Shown here in pieces: positions 34,368-45,838 of a DNA stretch of 64,000 nt (within the stretch, counting starts at the first letter, position 1; each line of letters begins with the position of its first letter). This DNA is from Branchinecta lynchi (taxonomy: Eukaryota > Arthropoda > Branchiopoda > Anostraca > Branchinectidae), in contig JAKZAP010000010.1 of the NCBI GenBank assembly GCA_023053575.1, forward strand, positions 17,048,628 to 17,112,627. The letters run 5' to 3'. The translations under genes were made by a program, and so were the position numbers. Under the pieces are notes generated by a model. It did not search any database and was not told the origin of the DNA. It saw only the letters and a program-made list of their open reading frames with translations.

Positions 34368-34730
34368 CACTGTCAGAAGTTTCATAACAGATAACACGAG
34401 GATGCGCGGTTTCAACAGATAATGCGTAACAGATAACAGTTTGGATGTTATCTGCTGTGTTTCAGAATGTTATGCATAATATGCTTTACGATCGGGAAGA
34501 ACAAAAACACCGCGAAAAAGCATCTGCTGAGTTTTCCTACATAGTGAAGATAAGGAATAAAGTAGTAGATGCTTTTTTGGCTCTTCCTAACAAAGCTCGT
34601 TATGCACAACATTTCACGCATGACGTTTTCAAACACAAAATAGGCTATTACATGCGAAGTGTTATCTGTTACGTATTATCTGTTGAAACCGCGCATCCTT
34701 TTGTTATCTGTTATGAAACTTCTGAAAGTG
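34368..34730. mobile_element. Family R MITE, just before the exon 6 acceptor
   Basis: Arms of about 75-80 bp: CACTGTCAGAAGTTTCATAA...GATGCGCGGTTTCAACAGAT and the complement ending CTTCTGAAAGTG. The right end lies 46 bases before exon 6. A part of the same sequence sits in the centre of another foldback at about 57220-57285. No clear target duplication. Confidence 0.75.
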
Positions 34731-34776
34731 TGGTTTACCAGCCATCGGTTTGATTCAGCTATATGTTTGTTTGTAG

Positions 34777-34917
34777 GTACTCTTCTTGCTTATACCCTCG
34801 TGTCCACCTGTGTCCTTGTCTTGCGTTACCAGCCACCGTCAGTGAACTTGGTCGACCTCTTGCCTGCTGGGATTAGAACCCCCTTGCCTGGAACCGAAGA
34901 AAAGGACGGATTCCTAG
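34777..34917 (+). CDS. Cationic amino acid transporter (SLC7 family), exon 6
   Basis: Completes a glycine codon with exon 5 (MSIG) and encodes LLAYTLVSTCVLVLRYQP, the ninth membrane segment and the diagnostic VLRYQP of CATs. The variable cytoplasmic loop follows with NLVDLLPAGIRTPLPG and EEKDGFL. The acceptor is TTTGTAG and the donor GTAAGA. It leaves with one base (G). This matches exon 7 only if exon 7 starts at 43268 rather than at the stronger-looking AG ten bases earlier. Confidence 0.94.
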
Positions 34918-35010
34918 GTAAGAGAATATGGTGCATCAGAACATACGATTGTTTTATTCAAATCCAAGCGTATCTACGTCAGTTTTTGTTGCTAGAGATA
35001 CTTCCTTAGC

Positions 35011-36693
35011 GCAACGAGAGTTGAAACCTAATATGACACTTGCAAGGGTAGGTAGCGTTTTTTTCAGCTAAAGGTCGCATACAGTCCTGACATCAGAAGG
35101 AAACAGCTAGGACATACGCTATCGCCAATTATTGAGTTCCAGCTCGATAGAATCACAGGTTCTAGAGTTGAGCTTTTCACTAGATATTCAGGAGTCCTCA
35201 CTAACTCTCCCACAGTGCTCGGATCCCTCCGATACGTAGGACTTGATTCAGGTACCCCCTCACACACGCACAACTCCCCCAATTGTGACCGGTTCCAGTT
35301 CAAACCCTTAAATGGAACGTCTCGGTCATTTATACTTGCCAACTCCCCCAAGGGGGATCGACTAGAAACCGGATGGAACGGGATGCCACGGTGCAGGAGG
35401 GACGCGTCCTAAGAACATTTTTTTTTTCACTTTTTTTGGTTAAGATGCGCCAAACTTGCAAGGCTGGGGTCATAGGATGGAAATGATGGTCAAAAGTTTT
35501 TTTTCACTTTTCGGTTAAGATGCGCACTTTAAGGGTGCTAAAAAGTAGAATCTAAGCAAAACCCTCGAGGCAAAAGGATCATGTACTCTTGGCGATCTTG
35601 AAAAATTAAATTTTGCTTTAAAATATTTTTAAAGCAAAATATTTTAACTAAAATGAGTTCCTTAAGGAATGGTCGGATCGGAGAACTGATGATGTCTAAC
35701 CCAATGATGTAAAGTTTCTAAATCTCCAGTAAAGTTTTATCGTCTTAGCACATTTAGGAGTACCTTATCTCACGATCACAAGAATTCCTGACCCCCCCCC
35801 CCCCCCTCGGTACCCGAATCCGGTCCGAATCTGTCACTGATGCACTTAGGACTTATGCCTGTACTTCCCACTAAGTTTCATCCTGATCGCTCCACTCTAT
35901 GCGTGTCACAAGATTTCCGGTTCTCCCCTCCAACCCCCCCCCCCAGTTTATCGGATCTGGTCCGGACTTGAAATGGGATATCTGAGACATGAGGCCTTTC
36001 AAGATATCAAGTTTCATTAAGATCAGATAACCCGTTCGAAAGTTATGCGGATTCTGCCGTCTCCCCCTCCCGCCACGATGGTCGGATCGGGCGTGTGACT
36101 GTTTCCAAGTTAATCTGGTCTGGTCCCTGACATGCCGGTCAAGTTATGTCGTCTTAGCCCACCTGGAAATACATCAACTACGGATCGCCAGAATTCCGGA
36201 ACCCCCCTTCAACTCCCTCCACGGTGTCCGAATCCGGTCCAGTTCGGTCAGTTATTTATCTAGAGTTTATGCTTGTTCTTCCCACCAAGTTTCATCCCGA
36301 TCGCTCCATTCTGAGAGTTTCACACTATTTCCGGTTCCCCCTCCGACTCCCCCCTCAGATTCATCGGATCCGGTCCGGACTTGAGATGAGACATCTTAGA
36401 CACGAGTTCTTTCCAAGTATCAAGTTTCACTTAGATCCGATCACCCGTTCGAAAGTTATGCATGCCCCTATTTTCTGGATTCCGCAACCTCCTCCTCCCC
36501 CCACGATGGTCGGATTGAGCAAGTGACAATTTCCAAGTTAGTTTGGTCGGGTCCCTAATATGCCTGCCAAGTTTCATCCTCCTAGCACATCTGGAAGTGC
36601 CCAAACTCGAGATGAGTGGGCAGACCGACCGACCGACCGACCGACCGAAAATTGATCGGTATATGGCACTTGAGCGGAGCTACAAGTGCCATA
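35011..36693 (+). mobile_element. Family B composite repeat, copy 5
   Basis: The left end (AACGAGAGTTG...ATATGACACTTGC) is worn. A GCACTTTAAGGGTGC and GAGGCAAAAGGATCATG block at about 35440-35640 corresponds to the left half of copy 1. The C-rich right half follows with two or so units. The right end is a hairpin, TATGGCACTTG (36662-36672) and CAAGTGCCATA (36683-36693), after a run of GACC units (36623-36647). Confidence 0.7.
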
Positions 36694-36788
36694 AAAAGCA
36701 CTAAAATAAAAAATAATAACCAATCTGTCATCAACTCATTTAATAATAATAATAATAAAAAAGAAAATTAATAAGAAAATAGGAAAAA

Positions 36789-37840
36789 CAAGAGCAACGA
36801 GCTCATATGGCACTTGTTACGAGTAGGCAGGGCTCGGTTATGTCAATGATATATCTAGTGTTTGCTAGGTGTCTTCCCACCAAGTTTCATCTCGATCCCT
36901 CCACTCATAGTGTTTCCCAAGATTTCCGGTTGCCCCCTCCAGCTCCCCCCAAAAGTCACCGAATCCGGTCCGGATTTTAAGTGGGTCGTCTGAGACATGA
37001 GCTCGTTCCAAATATCAAGTTTCATCGAGATCCGGTCACACGTTCAAAAGTTATAAATACCTCAAGATTCCGGATTCCCCCTCCCTCCACTCCCCCCACA
37101 GTGCCCGAATCGGCTCGGTTATGTCAATGATGTATCTAGTGTTTGCTAGGTGTCTTCCCACCAAGTTTCATCTCATTCCTTCCACTCATAGCGTTTCCCG
37201 AGATTTCCGGTTGCCCCCTGCAGCTCCCCCCAAAAGTCACCGGATCCGGTCCTGATTTTAAGTGGGTCGTCTGAAGTATGAGGTCTTTCCAAATATCAAG
37301 TTCCATCGAGATCCGATCACCCGTTCAAAAGTTATAAATACCTCAAGATTCCGGATTCCCCCTCCCTCCACTTCCCCACAGTACCCGAATCGGCTCGGTT
37401 ATGTCAATGATGTATCTAGTGTTTGCTAGGTGTCCTGCCACCAAGTTTCATCTCGATCCCTCCACTCATAGTGTTTCCCAAGATTTCCGGCTCCCCCCTC
37501 CAGCTCCCCCCAAAAGTCACCGGATCCGGTCTGGATTTGAATTGGGTCGTCTGAGGCATGAGGTCTTTCCAAATATCAAGTTGTATCGAGATCCGATCAC
37601 CTGTTCAAAAGTAATAAATACCTCAAGGTTCCGGATTTCCCCTCCCTCCACTCCCCCACGGTGCTCGGATCGGGGAAGTGACTATTTCCAACTTAATCAT
37701 TTGGGGTCCCTGATACGTGTGCCAAGTTTTATCGTCCTAGCTTATGTGGAAGTGCCCGAACTAGCAAAACCTGGACAGACCGACGGACGGACAGAAATTG
37801 CGATCGCTATATGGCACTTGACCGTAGGGCAAGTGCCATA
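36789..37840 (+). mobile_element. Family B composite repeat, copy 6
   Basis: The most complete copy: the left end CAAGAGCAACGAGCTCATAT then GGCACTTG; three tandem units at 36841, 37122 and 37402 (about 281 bp); the right end TATGGCACTTG (37810-37820), a 9-base loop, CAAGTGCCATA (37830-37840). The frame at 37401-37841 arises from the C-rich units and is not called a gene. Confidence 0.8.
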
Positions 37841-38084
37841 AAAACCAGGTGCTCTGCCGCCCGAATGCTCTCCGGAACAGAGCCTAAACATTAGGCGCTG
37901 CAAACCTAGTAGGATGGTTACTAAAATCGGAACGCTGTACCAGGAGGAACACTACTAAAAGTGGGAATAGTGCACCGTCCTCCCTGATGTTAGTAGCTGG
38001 TTGGGGCACGAGTTCCAGATCATTCCCGTGCACGATCCCTGCTCTAGTAGGCGTGTTCCTTCTTGTAGTGTATCAGTTCTTCTT
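37841..38084. other. Intron sequence between two family B copies
   Basis: No recognised feature in this short stretch. Confidence 0.4.
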
Positions 38085-39010
38085 GTAGCCCCAACCGAGG
38101 TCGCATCCGATTCGGATACATACACGTCACGTCTAAATCATTTGCTCCTATCCTCGTCAAGTTTCAGTTGTATGTAGAACTCTCAGCTCAGATCTCAGCC
38201 CTTCATCTCGTCCAACAGAGCTTAATTGTCTCCTGTCCAGAGCTTAAATGACACATCTAGGGCCCGTGAATTTGTACTGTCCAAGTTTCGTTACTATCTG
38301 TTTAGTTTCTATGCGATGCAGGGAATTTCTGGTACCCCTCCAGCTCCCCCCAACGTGTCACATGCGATTCGGACACATAAATGTCGTATCTAGGGCATTT
38401 GCTCCACTTTCCCACCGAGTTGGATCCAATCGGAGTACTTACAAAAAACGTTGGGAACCCCCACCACTCCAACCTACAAGAAAGGATCCGGTCTGGACCT
38501 CAACTAACAGACCTATAGGACCCGCGACATATATGAAGCAGTTTCATCCCAATCGCTGTATTCCTTTGGTCCCTACGCATATTCAAAAATTTCCGGACCT
38601 CCCCTCCAGCTTCTCTCACAGTGGCTGGATGCGATTCCGACACAGGCATGTCATAGGTAGTGAATTTGCTCTAGCCACCCACCAAGGTTCACTCAAATCT
38701 GAACTTCCGAAAAATATCCGGTTCCCCCTCCAACTCCACCCACCGAGGTCGGATCTGGTTCGGATACATAAATTGAACGTCTCGGGGGTCTGCTCCTACC
38801 ACTCATCAAGTTTCATTCAAATCGGATCACCCGTTAGCAACTCACGCTTTATTCCAGATTCCCCCGTCCTCCATCCCCACACGGATGTTCGGACCCGAGA
38901 AAATAAGTTTCGATGAGCATCGGATCGGGTCCCGCAGAGACATTCCAAGTTTCATCGTCCCAACTTACGTGGGTGCCGCCACGGGGTGCTGCGGGTGCCA
39001 TATAAACACC
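38085..39010 (+). mobile_element. Family B-like repeat, copy 7 (diverged)
   Basis: Repeats phrases such as AAGTTTCATCCCAATCG, CCCTCCAGCTCCCCCC and GATTCGGACACATAAATG, and ends GGGTGCCATATAAACACC. It lacks the clean 281-bp units. The 222-residue open frame at 38248-38916 is inside it and shows no protein family motif. Confidence 0.55.
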
Positions 39011-39200
39011 ACTAAAACACACACATAGTTGAAGCGTAGGAAACGCTAAAATAAGCACAGATTTGAAATGCGCTCGGATTTCTTGCAAAGAGTAAACCGG
39101 GTCGATCGTGACTTTCCAACACAGAGGTAGGTCAAAGGTTACAACGAGATTAAATACATGTCAGTTTGCTAGTCTGGGATAACAAGACCAAAGTTTCGAT

Positions 39201-40120
39201 GGGATCCCAAAAATCTAACAGTTGATCTCAACAATTTGGTCATGTCTTCGCCATTCAGTCGTCGTCAGATTCCTTGAATATTTTTACAGTTAAAAATAAA
39301 GTTCAAAAATGGATTCAGCATGCCTCCTTGCTCCGATACGAATCGCTAATAGATTTCAGAAACAACTTTGACCTTCGTCCAAATTTCCAGTTTCAGCCGA
39401 ATTCGTGATGAACCATTTGTCCGGCAAGAAAACTAAGTTCAGATATGGATTAAGCAGACCTCCTTACCCCCTCAATGAATATCTTGTTAGCTTATAAAAC
39501 ATACACGTTTTTACCGTAAATTCGAAACCCCTCCTCTGCATCTAAAGACAGGACTGAAGGAACCATCTACGAGCTTGACCTGTTCTTTAGCAGTCAATCC
39601 TCATTGAACAACATCCTTGCTTGAACAACAGATTTCCTCGTTTGAACATTAAATATCAACCCCTTCGAACTTCGACTATACTGGATCTCTCCTACGTCCA
39701 TAGAATAAACAAATGAATTTCGTCATCACCCACGCGCAGAGCTATAGTTTGAGAATAAAGGGCAGTAGCCGAAAATTGGTCGACAGATTTTGTGTCCGGT
39801 TTTTGCCGGATTCTGGGTGAACTACTTGTCCGGCAAGAAAATAACTTTCATATTCGGATTCAACATGTCTCCTTACCCCTTCAATCAAATTCTAGCTTTT
39901 AAAAAGTATTTGTTTGTGCCCCTTGATTTGAAACCCACTCCCCCGCCCCTAAATCTAGGGCTACAGATCCCATCTACGAAGTTGACCCAAAGAATCCTCA
40001 CACCAAGTTTCATCAAAATATCTCAGTCTTTTCGATAGTTATCGTGCCAACTGACGGACAGACGGGCAACTTTTGCGATATCATAGGTGTCCCTTCACTT
40101 ACGTTTTGGGATCCCAAAAA
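39201..40120 (-). mobile_element. Family E repeat, copy 2 (reverse orientation)
   Basis: Bounded by GGGATCCCAAAAA at 39201 and TTTTGGGATCCCAAAAA at 40104. The interior matches copy 1 in reverse: GATTCTGGGTGAACTACTTG, CCGGCAAGAAAATAA, CATATTCGGATTCAACATG and TCTCCTTACCCC. Confidence 0.7.
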
Positions 40121-41055
40121 TGAAAGTTCAGAAACGAATTCAACGTATATAAGGTTTGAAGCCAAGCGAACCATTCATTACGAAAGAAATAGAAAACTGT
40201 GATTTTCGAGGTTTTTTTTTCTTGATCAGCTAATTATCCCTCTAGGATGATGTGCGAGGGATAAATATAAATTCCCGGTTTGCCGGAAGTGCAACCGAAA
40301 TATCCGAATTTATATTTATCCCTCGCACATCATCCTAGAGGGATAATTAGCTGATCAAGAAAAAAAACCCGAAAATCACGGTTTTCTATTTCTTTCGAAT
40401 TCAGTGTATCTCCTTATCCGTTTAAAGAACATCTAATCAACTTCAAGTAAAACTTTAACTTATAAAAACAAATCCGGTTTCAACCGGATTCCAAATGAAC
40501 TATAGGTCCCGGTAAAAAAAAAAGATTGTCATATACAGATTCAGCGTCTCCTATTACCCCTAAATCTGTCATCTAATCAACTTCAAATAAAACTTTTGCT
40601 TTTAACAAATTTTCCGGTTTATGGCCTGATTCCGGGCGAAGAAATTGTCCGGGTAGAAAATACTTTTCACATAAGTGTTCAGCATGTCTTCTTACCCCTA
40701 AATCGAACATCTAATCAACTTCAAATAAAACTTTTACTTTTAGCAAACTTACCGGTTTTGGACGAATTCCGGGCTAACTACTAGTCCGGCAAAACAAAAA
40801 ATGGTTTTCACCATCGTGTTCAGCATGTCTTCTCACCCTAAAATCGAAAATCTAATCAACTTCAAATAAGGCTTTTATTTCTAACAAACTTTCTGGTTTG
40901 TGCCGGATTCCGGGCAAACTACTTGTCCGATGACAAAAATGGTTTTAACCGGACCGTCGTGCTCAGCATGTCTTCTTGCCCCATAATCTACCATCACATT
41001 ATCTGTTTAAAAATATTTCATTTGCCCCTTAATTTAAACCCCCTCCTCCACCCCT
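40121..41055 (-). repeat. Family E tandem units with an inserted palindrome
   Basis: At least four units of about 130 bp (CTAATCAACTTCAAATAAAA, TCCGGTTT, GGATTCCGGGC, CTACTTGTCCGG, TTCAGCATGTCTTCTTACCCC) continue the reverse-oriented family E array. A palindromic element occupies about 40148-40400 and splits the first unit. Confidence 0.65.
40148..40400. mobile_element. Near-perfect palindrome, family O element copy 1
   Basis: Arms of about 95 bp (GAAAGAAATAGAAAACTGTG, CTTGATCAGCTAATTATCCC, GATGATGTGCGAGGGATAAA, TATAAATTC) face each other around a small centre containing TTGCCGGAAGTGCAA. The outer left part TAAGGTTTGAAGCCAAGC matches the right end of 51395-51915. The word CGAATTCA occurs at both edges and may be a target duplication. 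Confidence 0.8.
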
Positions 41056-41640
41056 AAATGTTCCCACCAAGTTTCATCTCGATCACTCCACTCCTAGTGT
41101 TTCCCAAGATTTCCGGTTGCCCCCTTCAGCTCCCCCCAAAAGTCACCGGATCCGGTCTGGATTTTAAGTGGGTCGTCTGAGGCATGAGGTCTTTCCAAAT
41201 ATCAAGTCCCATTGAGATCCGGTCACCCGTTCAAAAGTTATAAATACCTCAAGATTCCGGATTCCCCTCCCTCCACTCCCCCCACAGTGCCCGAATCGGC
41301 TCGGTCATGTCAATGATGTATCTAGTGTTTGCTAGGTGTCTTCCACCAAGTTTCATCTCGATAGCGTTTCCCAAGATTTCCGGTGCCCCCTCCAGCCCCC
41401 CCCCCCCCCAAAAAAAAAGTCACTGGATCCGGTCCGGACTTTCAGTTGGTTGTCTGAGGCATGAGGTCTTTCCGAATATCAAGTTTCATCGAGATCCGTT
41501 CACCCGTTCAAAAGTTATAAATACCTCAAGATTCCGTATTCCCCCTCCCTCCCACCCCCCCCCCCCCCCCCCACGGTGCTCGGACGGGGGGAATTGACTA
41601 TTTCCAACTTAATCATTTGGGGTCCCTGATACGCCTGCCA
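41056..41640 (+). mobile_element. Family B repeat, copy 8, cut by an assembly gap
   Basis: Two 281-bp-type units (TGTCAATGATGTATCTAGTG at 41308) with C runs, including one of about 20 C near 41546-41571 with one interruption. The sequence stops at GATACGCCTGCCA where the run of N begins. Confidence 0.75.
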
Positions 41641-41740
41641 NNNNNNNNNNNNNNNNNNNNNNNNNNNNNNNNNNNNNNNNNNNNNNNNNNNNNNNNNNNN
41701 NNNNNNNNNNNNNNNNNNNNNNNNNNNNNNNNNNNNNNNN
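41641..41740. other. Assembly gap (100 N)
   Basis: Exactly 100 unknown bases, a customary size for a gap of unknown length. It lies in the intron between exons 6 and 7, in repeat sequence, so missing DNA could include an alternative exon. Confidence 0.95.
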
Positions 41741-42769
41741 TGACGTTAAAGTCTCAAGACATTATAGGACATACCTGGTCTTATTACTTTTCTTTTCCAC
41801 TGTTCCAAAAAATTCCAGAATACATAGAAATGAAATTATCAGCCGGTAACAGAAAACGTCCGGTTCAACCCCGACCTCCCCTACTCGCAAGTTTCCAGTT
41901 GGCGATTTGGTAGAATCTTCGAAGCGACCCTCTTAAGGCGCCTTTGTATCAGCTGCCAGAACGGTCTGGAGTTTTGCGAGAAACTTGAGCGCATTAAGGG
42001 TAGGCTAATTGCACTCGCAGTCTGAATTTCTGAGCTGGATCTGAATTTTCGACTTCGCTCAGAAATCAGAGGTAGGAGGTAGAACGCGTGTAGGGATGCA
42101 CAGTGATGCGAATTTAATGGTGATGCGAAAATATGCACTTACCGGACTGTGCATGTTGCTTAACGCGACAATTTGCCATTGAAGACTTGACCCCGAAATT
42201 GATTCCAATTAGATATCCGAGGATTTCGGCCGGCAACCAAGACAAGTCGCTTTAACTTAAAGAAAAGTAAAGGAGAGAAAATCTAGGATTTAAAATTTCT
42301 GTACTTTCTTTTCATTAACAGTTGTAGGGCTTGTGATTTTTGGCATTCCTTGTGGTTTTTGAAGCTATCCTCCTGGCTCCTATAGTGTTTTCTCCGTCAT
42401 CACCTTCTAATCTCAAGGGGTTCAGATAACGGTTGTCTTTGTTGTTTTGTTAGTTTTGTATGATGGGAAACGAACGATCAAAAGATTTTTCCAAAATGTT
42501 CGAGTTGTTTCAGCATGACATCAAATATGACCTGAAAAGTGGTTTATAATCCAGAATAAACTAATTTTGCAGCTGATAGGGTGGGGGGGGAGGAGAGTTA
42601 CCCGGCCGTGATTTTGTCTTCCTTCATATTTGGTTGTTCGACCCTTCTTGGTGAGGGTCCTGTTCAAGCGAATATCACTGGAACAAATCTGAGCTGACTT
42701 AACCGTGTAGTGTCATCAGGTATTAGACATTATATTTATTTCTTTATTTCAAATTTATTTCAAGGCGGG
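41741..42769. other. Intron sequence, little recognised
   Basis: Contains a TTCGACCCTTCTTGGTGAGGG phrase near 42640 shared with the 83-bp insertion at 29537. Otherwise no exon or clear element. Confidence 0.4.
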
Positions 42770-43232
42770 GATTCCAGCAGATCACTTGAGGTTGTTAATG
42801 AGTTTACGAGGTGATTGTCTACCTTTAGGAATGCGTAGAAGATAGTTGGGTAAGGTAAGAGTGTTGTCTGGTCCTTACTTTTGCCCAATGTGTGGACATT
42901 TGGACGAAAATATTTTTCACGTAATGTGCGTATGTCCTGAGCTTTCAGATCTTCGTGGGGAAATTTTTGGTGTTAGTAATTGGGGGGAGGATTGGTTGGT
43001 AAAAGCCTTATTTATTCTTGGTAAAAGTAATGGGAAGTAAAATATTTGGTGACATTGAAAAGTTGGGAAGATTCCTTTCGGTCTCGATGAACCATAGAGA
43101 AAGATCCCTGTAAAGGAATATGTAAAATAGTTAGCATTTATTTGGTTTTTTTATTTTTGTTTGTGTTTATTTTTTTTACCATGGCCTCTGTGCTTTTAGT
43201 GGAATAAATCTTATCTTATCTTATCTTATTAA
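42770..43232 (+). pseudogene. LINE ORF2 C-terminus with zinc-binding motif
   Basis: The frame contains FCPMCGHLDENIFHVMCVCP, a CCHC-like motif in the C-terminal domain of several LINE clades, followed by ELSDLRGEIFG and a stop at about 43038. The 3' end is marked by AATAAATC and tandem TTATC units (about 43204-43230). It ends only some 35 bases upstream of exon 7, so its tail contributes to the region before that acceptor. Confidence 0.75.
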
Positions 43233-43267
43233 ATGGTTTTCAATTTTTGTCATTTAGAATCGGACAG

Positions 43268-43372
43268 TGGTCGTTCGGAAAGTACACGGTGGTGCAGGGT
43301 CTCCAGACAGCGAAGATACTACTACTGCAGATGATAATGATGATGTTTACCTAGTGGCAGACAGAACCCAAG
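43268..43372 (+). CDS. Cationic amino acid transporter (SLC7 family), exon 7
   Basis: Encodes VVVRKVHGG, an acidic stretch SPDSEDTTTADDNDD, and VYLVADRTQ, part of the large cytoplasmic loop before the last membrane bundle. A VRKV, acidic, DRT order is familiar from arthropod CATs. The start is chosen at 43268 because an acceptor ACAG there restores the frame from exon 6; the AG at 43257, with the better pyrimidine tract, would need phase 0. The donor is GTAAGG. It leaves with one base of a glycine codon. Confidence 0.8.
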
Positions 43373-44006
43373 GTAAGGTGCTATTCTCAGCCCACTGCTA
43401 TTTCTTATTTACACTTGCGAGTTAGCTACTTCAAGAGATGAAACTAGCAAAGATATGTTCGCAGACGATTTAGGAGTGTGGGAAGACGGAAAACTACAGC
43501 AAATAATGCAATCCACTATGCCACCTGCTTCATTATTCGAAGTACTTGGGGCTGACAGCGTCGAGTTCAAAATCAAAAGCGATACTCTTCCATAAGCAAA
43601 GATCCTCACCCACTCTGAAACCATTAACAAGGGGAGGGGAAAAAGTCCCGCTATTCGCTTCGTCGATAACCTTGGTTAGGGGAGTTCAGTACGCAGTATT
43701 CTAGCTCAGAGCCACCACGTGTTATGATGACGAGTCATCTCCAGATGGTCGTCAATGAAGTGGGATATGACATTCGTTATTATTTTGTTCTTTCAGCAGA
43801 ACAGAGGTGCAAACCTCCTGGGGAATAAGTGTTTTTCAGTACCATTCAGTTTAACAGTGAAGGATTTTCTTGCACGTTCGGCTACTTATGACCTTTCTGT
43901 GGTTCCTCTCTGTATGACAAGTTCTGAAATCAAGGTGGAGGAACAGACTTGGACTTGGATTACCCCGCATAATACTAACGTTGTTTTATTGCACATGCAG
44001 CCTCTG

Positions 44007-45290
44007 GCTCAAGTGCCATATACCGATCACAATTCCGCTTGTCGGTCTGTCGGTCGGTTCGAGTTTTTTGTCACACTTTTTCTAGTTAGGGTACTTCCAG
44101 TTGTGCCAGGACAATGAAACTTGGCAGGCATATCAGCGACCCGACCAAACTAACCTGGAAATAATCAGTTTCCCGATCCGACCATATTTGGGGGAGTGGG
44201 GGGCGCTGGAAACTTGAAAATTTAGGGCATTTTGTCACGCTTTTTCGAGTTAGGGTTTTTCTAGATGAGCTAGGACAATGAAACTTGGCAGGCATATCAG
44301 GGACCCGACCAAACTAACCTGTAAATAATCACTTTCCCGATCGACCATATGCGGAGGAGTGGGGGGCGCTGGAAACTTGAAAATTTAGGGCATTTTGTCA
44401 CACTTTTTCGAGTTAGGGTACTTCCAGATGTGCTAGGACCATGAAACTTGTCAGGCATATCAAGACCCGACCAAACAAACTTAGATAGTTTTCCGATCCA
44501 ACCATTTTGGGGGGAGTAGAGGGCAGGGGAATCCGGGAAATTGAGAAGTGTGTAACTTTCGAACGGGTGATCGGATTGTAATGAAACTTAATAAATGAAT
44601 AGACTGTATATCTGTGATGTCCCGTTTAAAGTCTTGACCGGATTCGGTAGCCAGGGGGGAGTTGGGGGGGAGACCGTAAATTTCAAGAAACGGTTAGAAT
44701 GGAGGGATCGGAGTGAAACTTGCTGGAAAGAACAAGCATCTGCTCTAGATAAATCCTTTAGACCATTGTACACTGATGGGGGGGGGGAGGGGGTTTCCCG
44801 GAATTCCCGTGATGGCGGTTTTGTGGATTTTCACAATGAAACTTGGCAGTCATATCAGGGACCCGATCAAACTGAGTTCAAAACAAAAATTTTGTCGATC
44901 AGACAATGGTGGGGGGAGTGGAGGGAGGGGGATCCGGAATTTTCAGTCACGCGTTACTTTGCAATGGGTGATCGGATTCGAGTGAAATTTAAGAATTGAA
45001 CAGAGGACATTTTTCTCTGGTGATCTTTTTCATTTCCGGACAGAATCTGGCAATTATTGGGGGGGAAGGCGGAGAATACTTGACCCGCTTAGACTGGTGT
45101 GATCTGGATCGAACTTCATGGGAATGACAAACAGATGCTCTGGATTAATCATTTACAGAACCGGATTGGCTCTGGGTATTTTGGGTGGAGTTGGAGTGGG
45201 GGGTGGGGGGTCTGGGATTCCGGTGATCGCGAGTTAAGGTACTTCCAGATGTGCTAGGACGATGAAACTTCGCTGGAATATTGAAGATTC
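44007..45290 (-). mobile_element. Family B composite repeat, copy 9 (reverse orientation)
   Basis: Begins CTCAAGTGCCATATACCGATC and contains repeated GATGTGCTAGGACGATGAAACTTG, GCAGGCATATCAGGGACCCGACC, GGGGGGAGTGGAGG and GAACGGGTGATCGGATT. Units are more diverged than in copy 4. The other end is unclear and fades near 45290. Confidence 0.65.
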
Positions 45291-45359
45291 AAAAACATTT
45301 GCTTAGAAATTGTTCTTGTTTTTTTTTTACCAAGGGCATAGACCAAAGAGATGTGTCAC

Positions 45360-45405
45360 ATCACAGAAAATGAACTTTTACACCTTAAATAAACTAAACT
45401 AAACT
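45360..45405 (+). repeat. Short (TAAAC)n tail
   Basis: AATAAACTAAACTAAACTG resembles the microsatellite 3' tail of a truncated LINE. No coding sequence remains. Confidence 0.35.
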
Positions 45406-45652
45406 GTTGGCACTGAAGGAGGAAGTGGGCAGCCTGCAAAGAGGGCAAAGTTAGGTCTTCACCGTGCCAGCCTTCCTACTTTTAAAAGTTTATTTTACTG
45501 AGGGTCGGTAGACTATTGGCTATAGAATTTCCGAGTAGTTTACAGACTGGTCAGTCAGCGTTGGTGGTTCCAGTTTCCGCAACCGTAGTACGTAAGATAG
45601 TGCCCTGAGGCCGCGAGTAAATTTGGTTCCTTAACCCCTATTATCGTTTTAG

Positions 45653-45802
45653 GCCGTTTCTACGGTTCGACCCCTGTGGGTAACAACGCTGGCACCTCTG
45701 GTGGGTTGCCGGGCAACAGGACTCGCCTTGGCTCATTCATTAGCGAGCATCTTGCCCCACTGCAGTATAAGTTGCCTTTCATGTTTCCTTGGACTCAGCC
45801 AG
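45653..45802 (+). CDS. Cationic amino acid transporter (SLC7 family), exon 8
   Basis: Completes a glycine codon with exon 7 and encodes RFYGSTPVGNNAGTSGG, GNRTRLGSFISEHLAPLQYK and LPFMFPWTQP, the end of the cytoplasmic loop before the tenth membrane segment. The NRT sequon is on the predicted cytoplasmic side and so is unlikely to be glycosylated. The acceptor is TTTTAG and the donor GTGAAT, the weakest of the nine. A 26-C run begins 36 bases after the donor. Confidence 0.9.
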
Positions 45803-45838
45803 GTGAATATACGTTTTCTGGACTTTTTCTCTCCCCCT

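Noticed and set aside
37401..37841. A 146-residue open frame (+)
   Set aside because: It follows the 281-bp tandem units of family B copy 6 and similar short frames recur in every unit.
38248..38916. A 222-residue open frame on the + strand
   Set aside because: It lies entirely in a diverged family B repeat, is proline/serine-rich from C-rich wording, and shows no domain or splice relation to the transporter.
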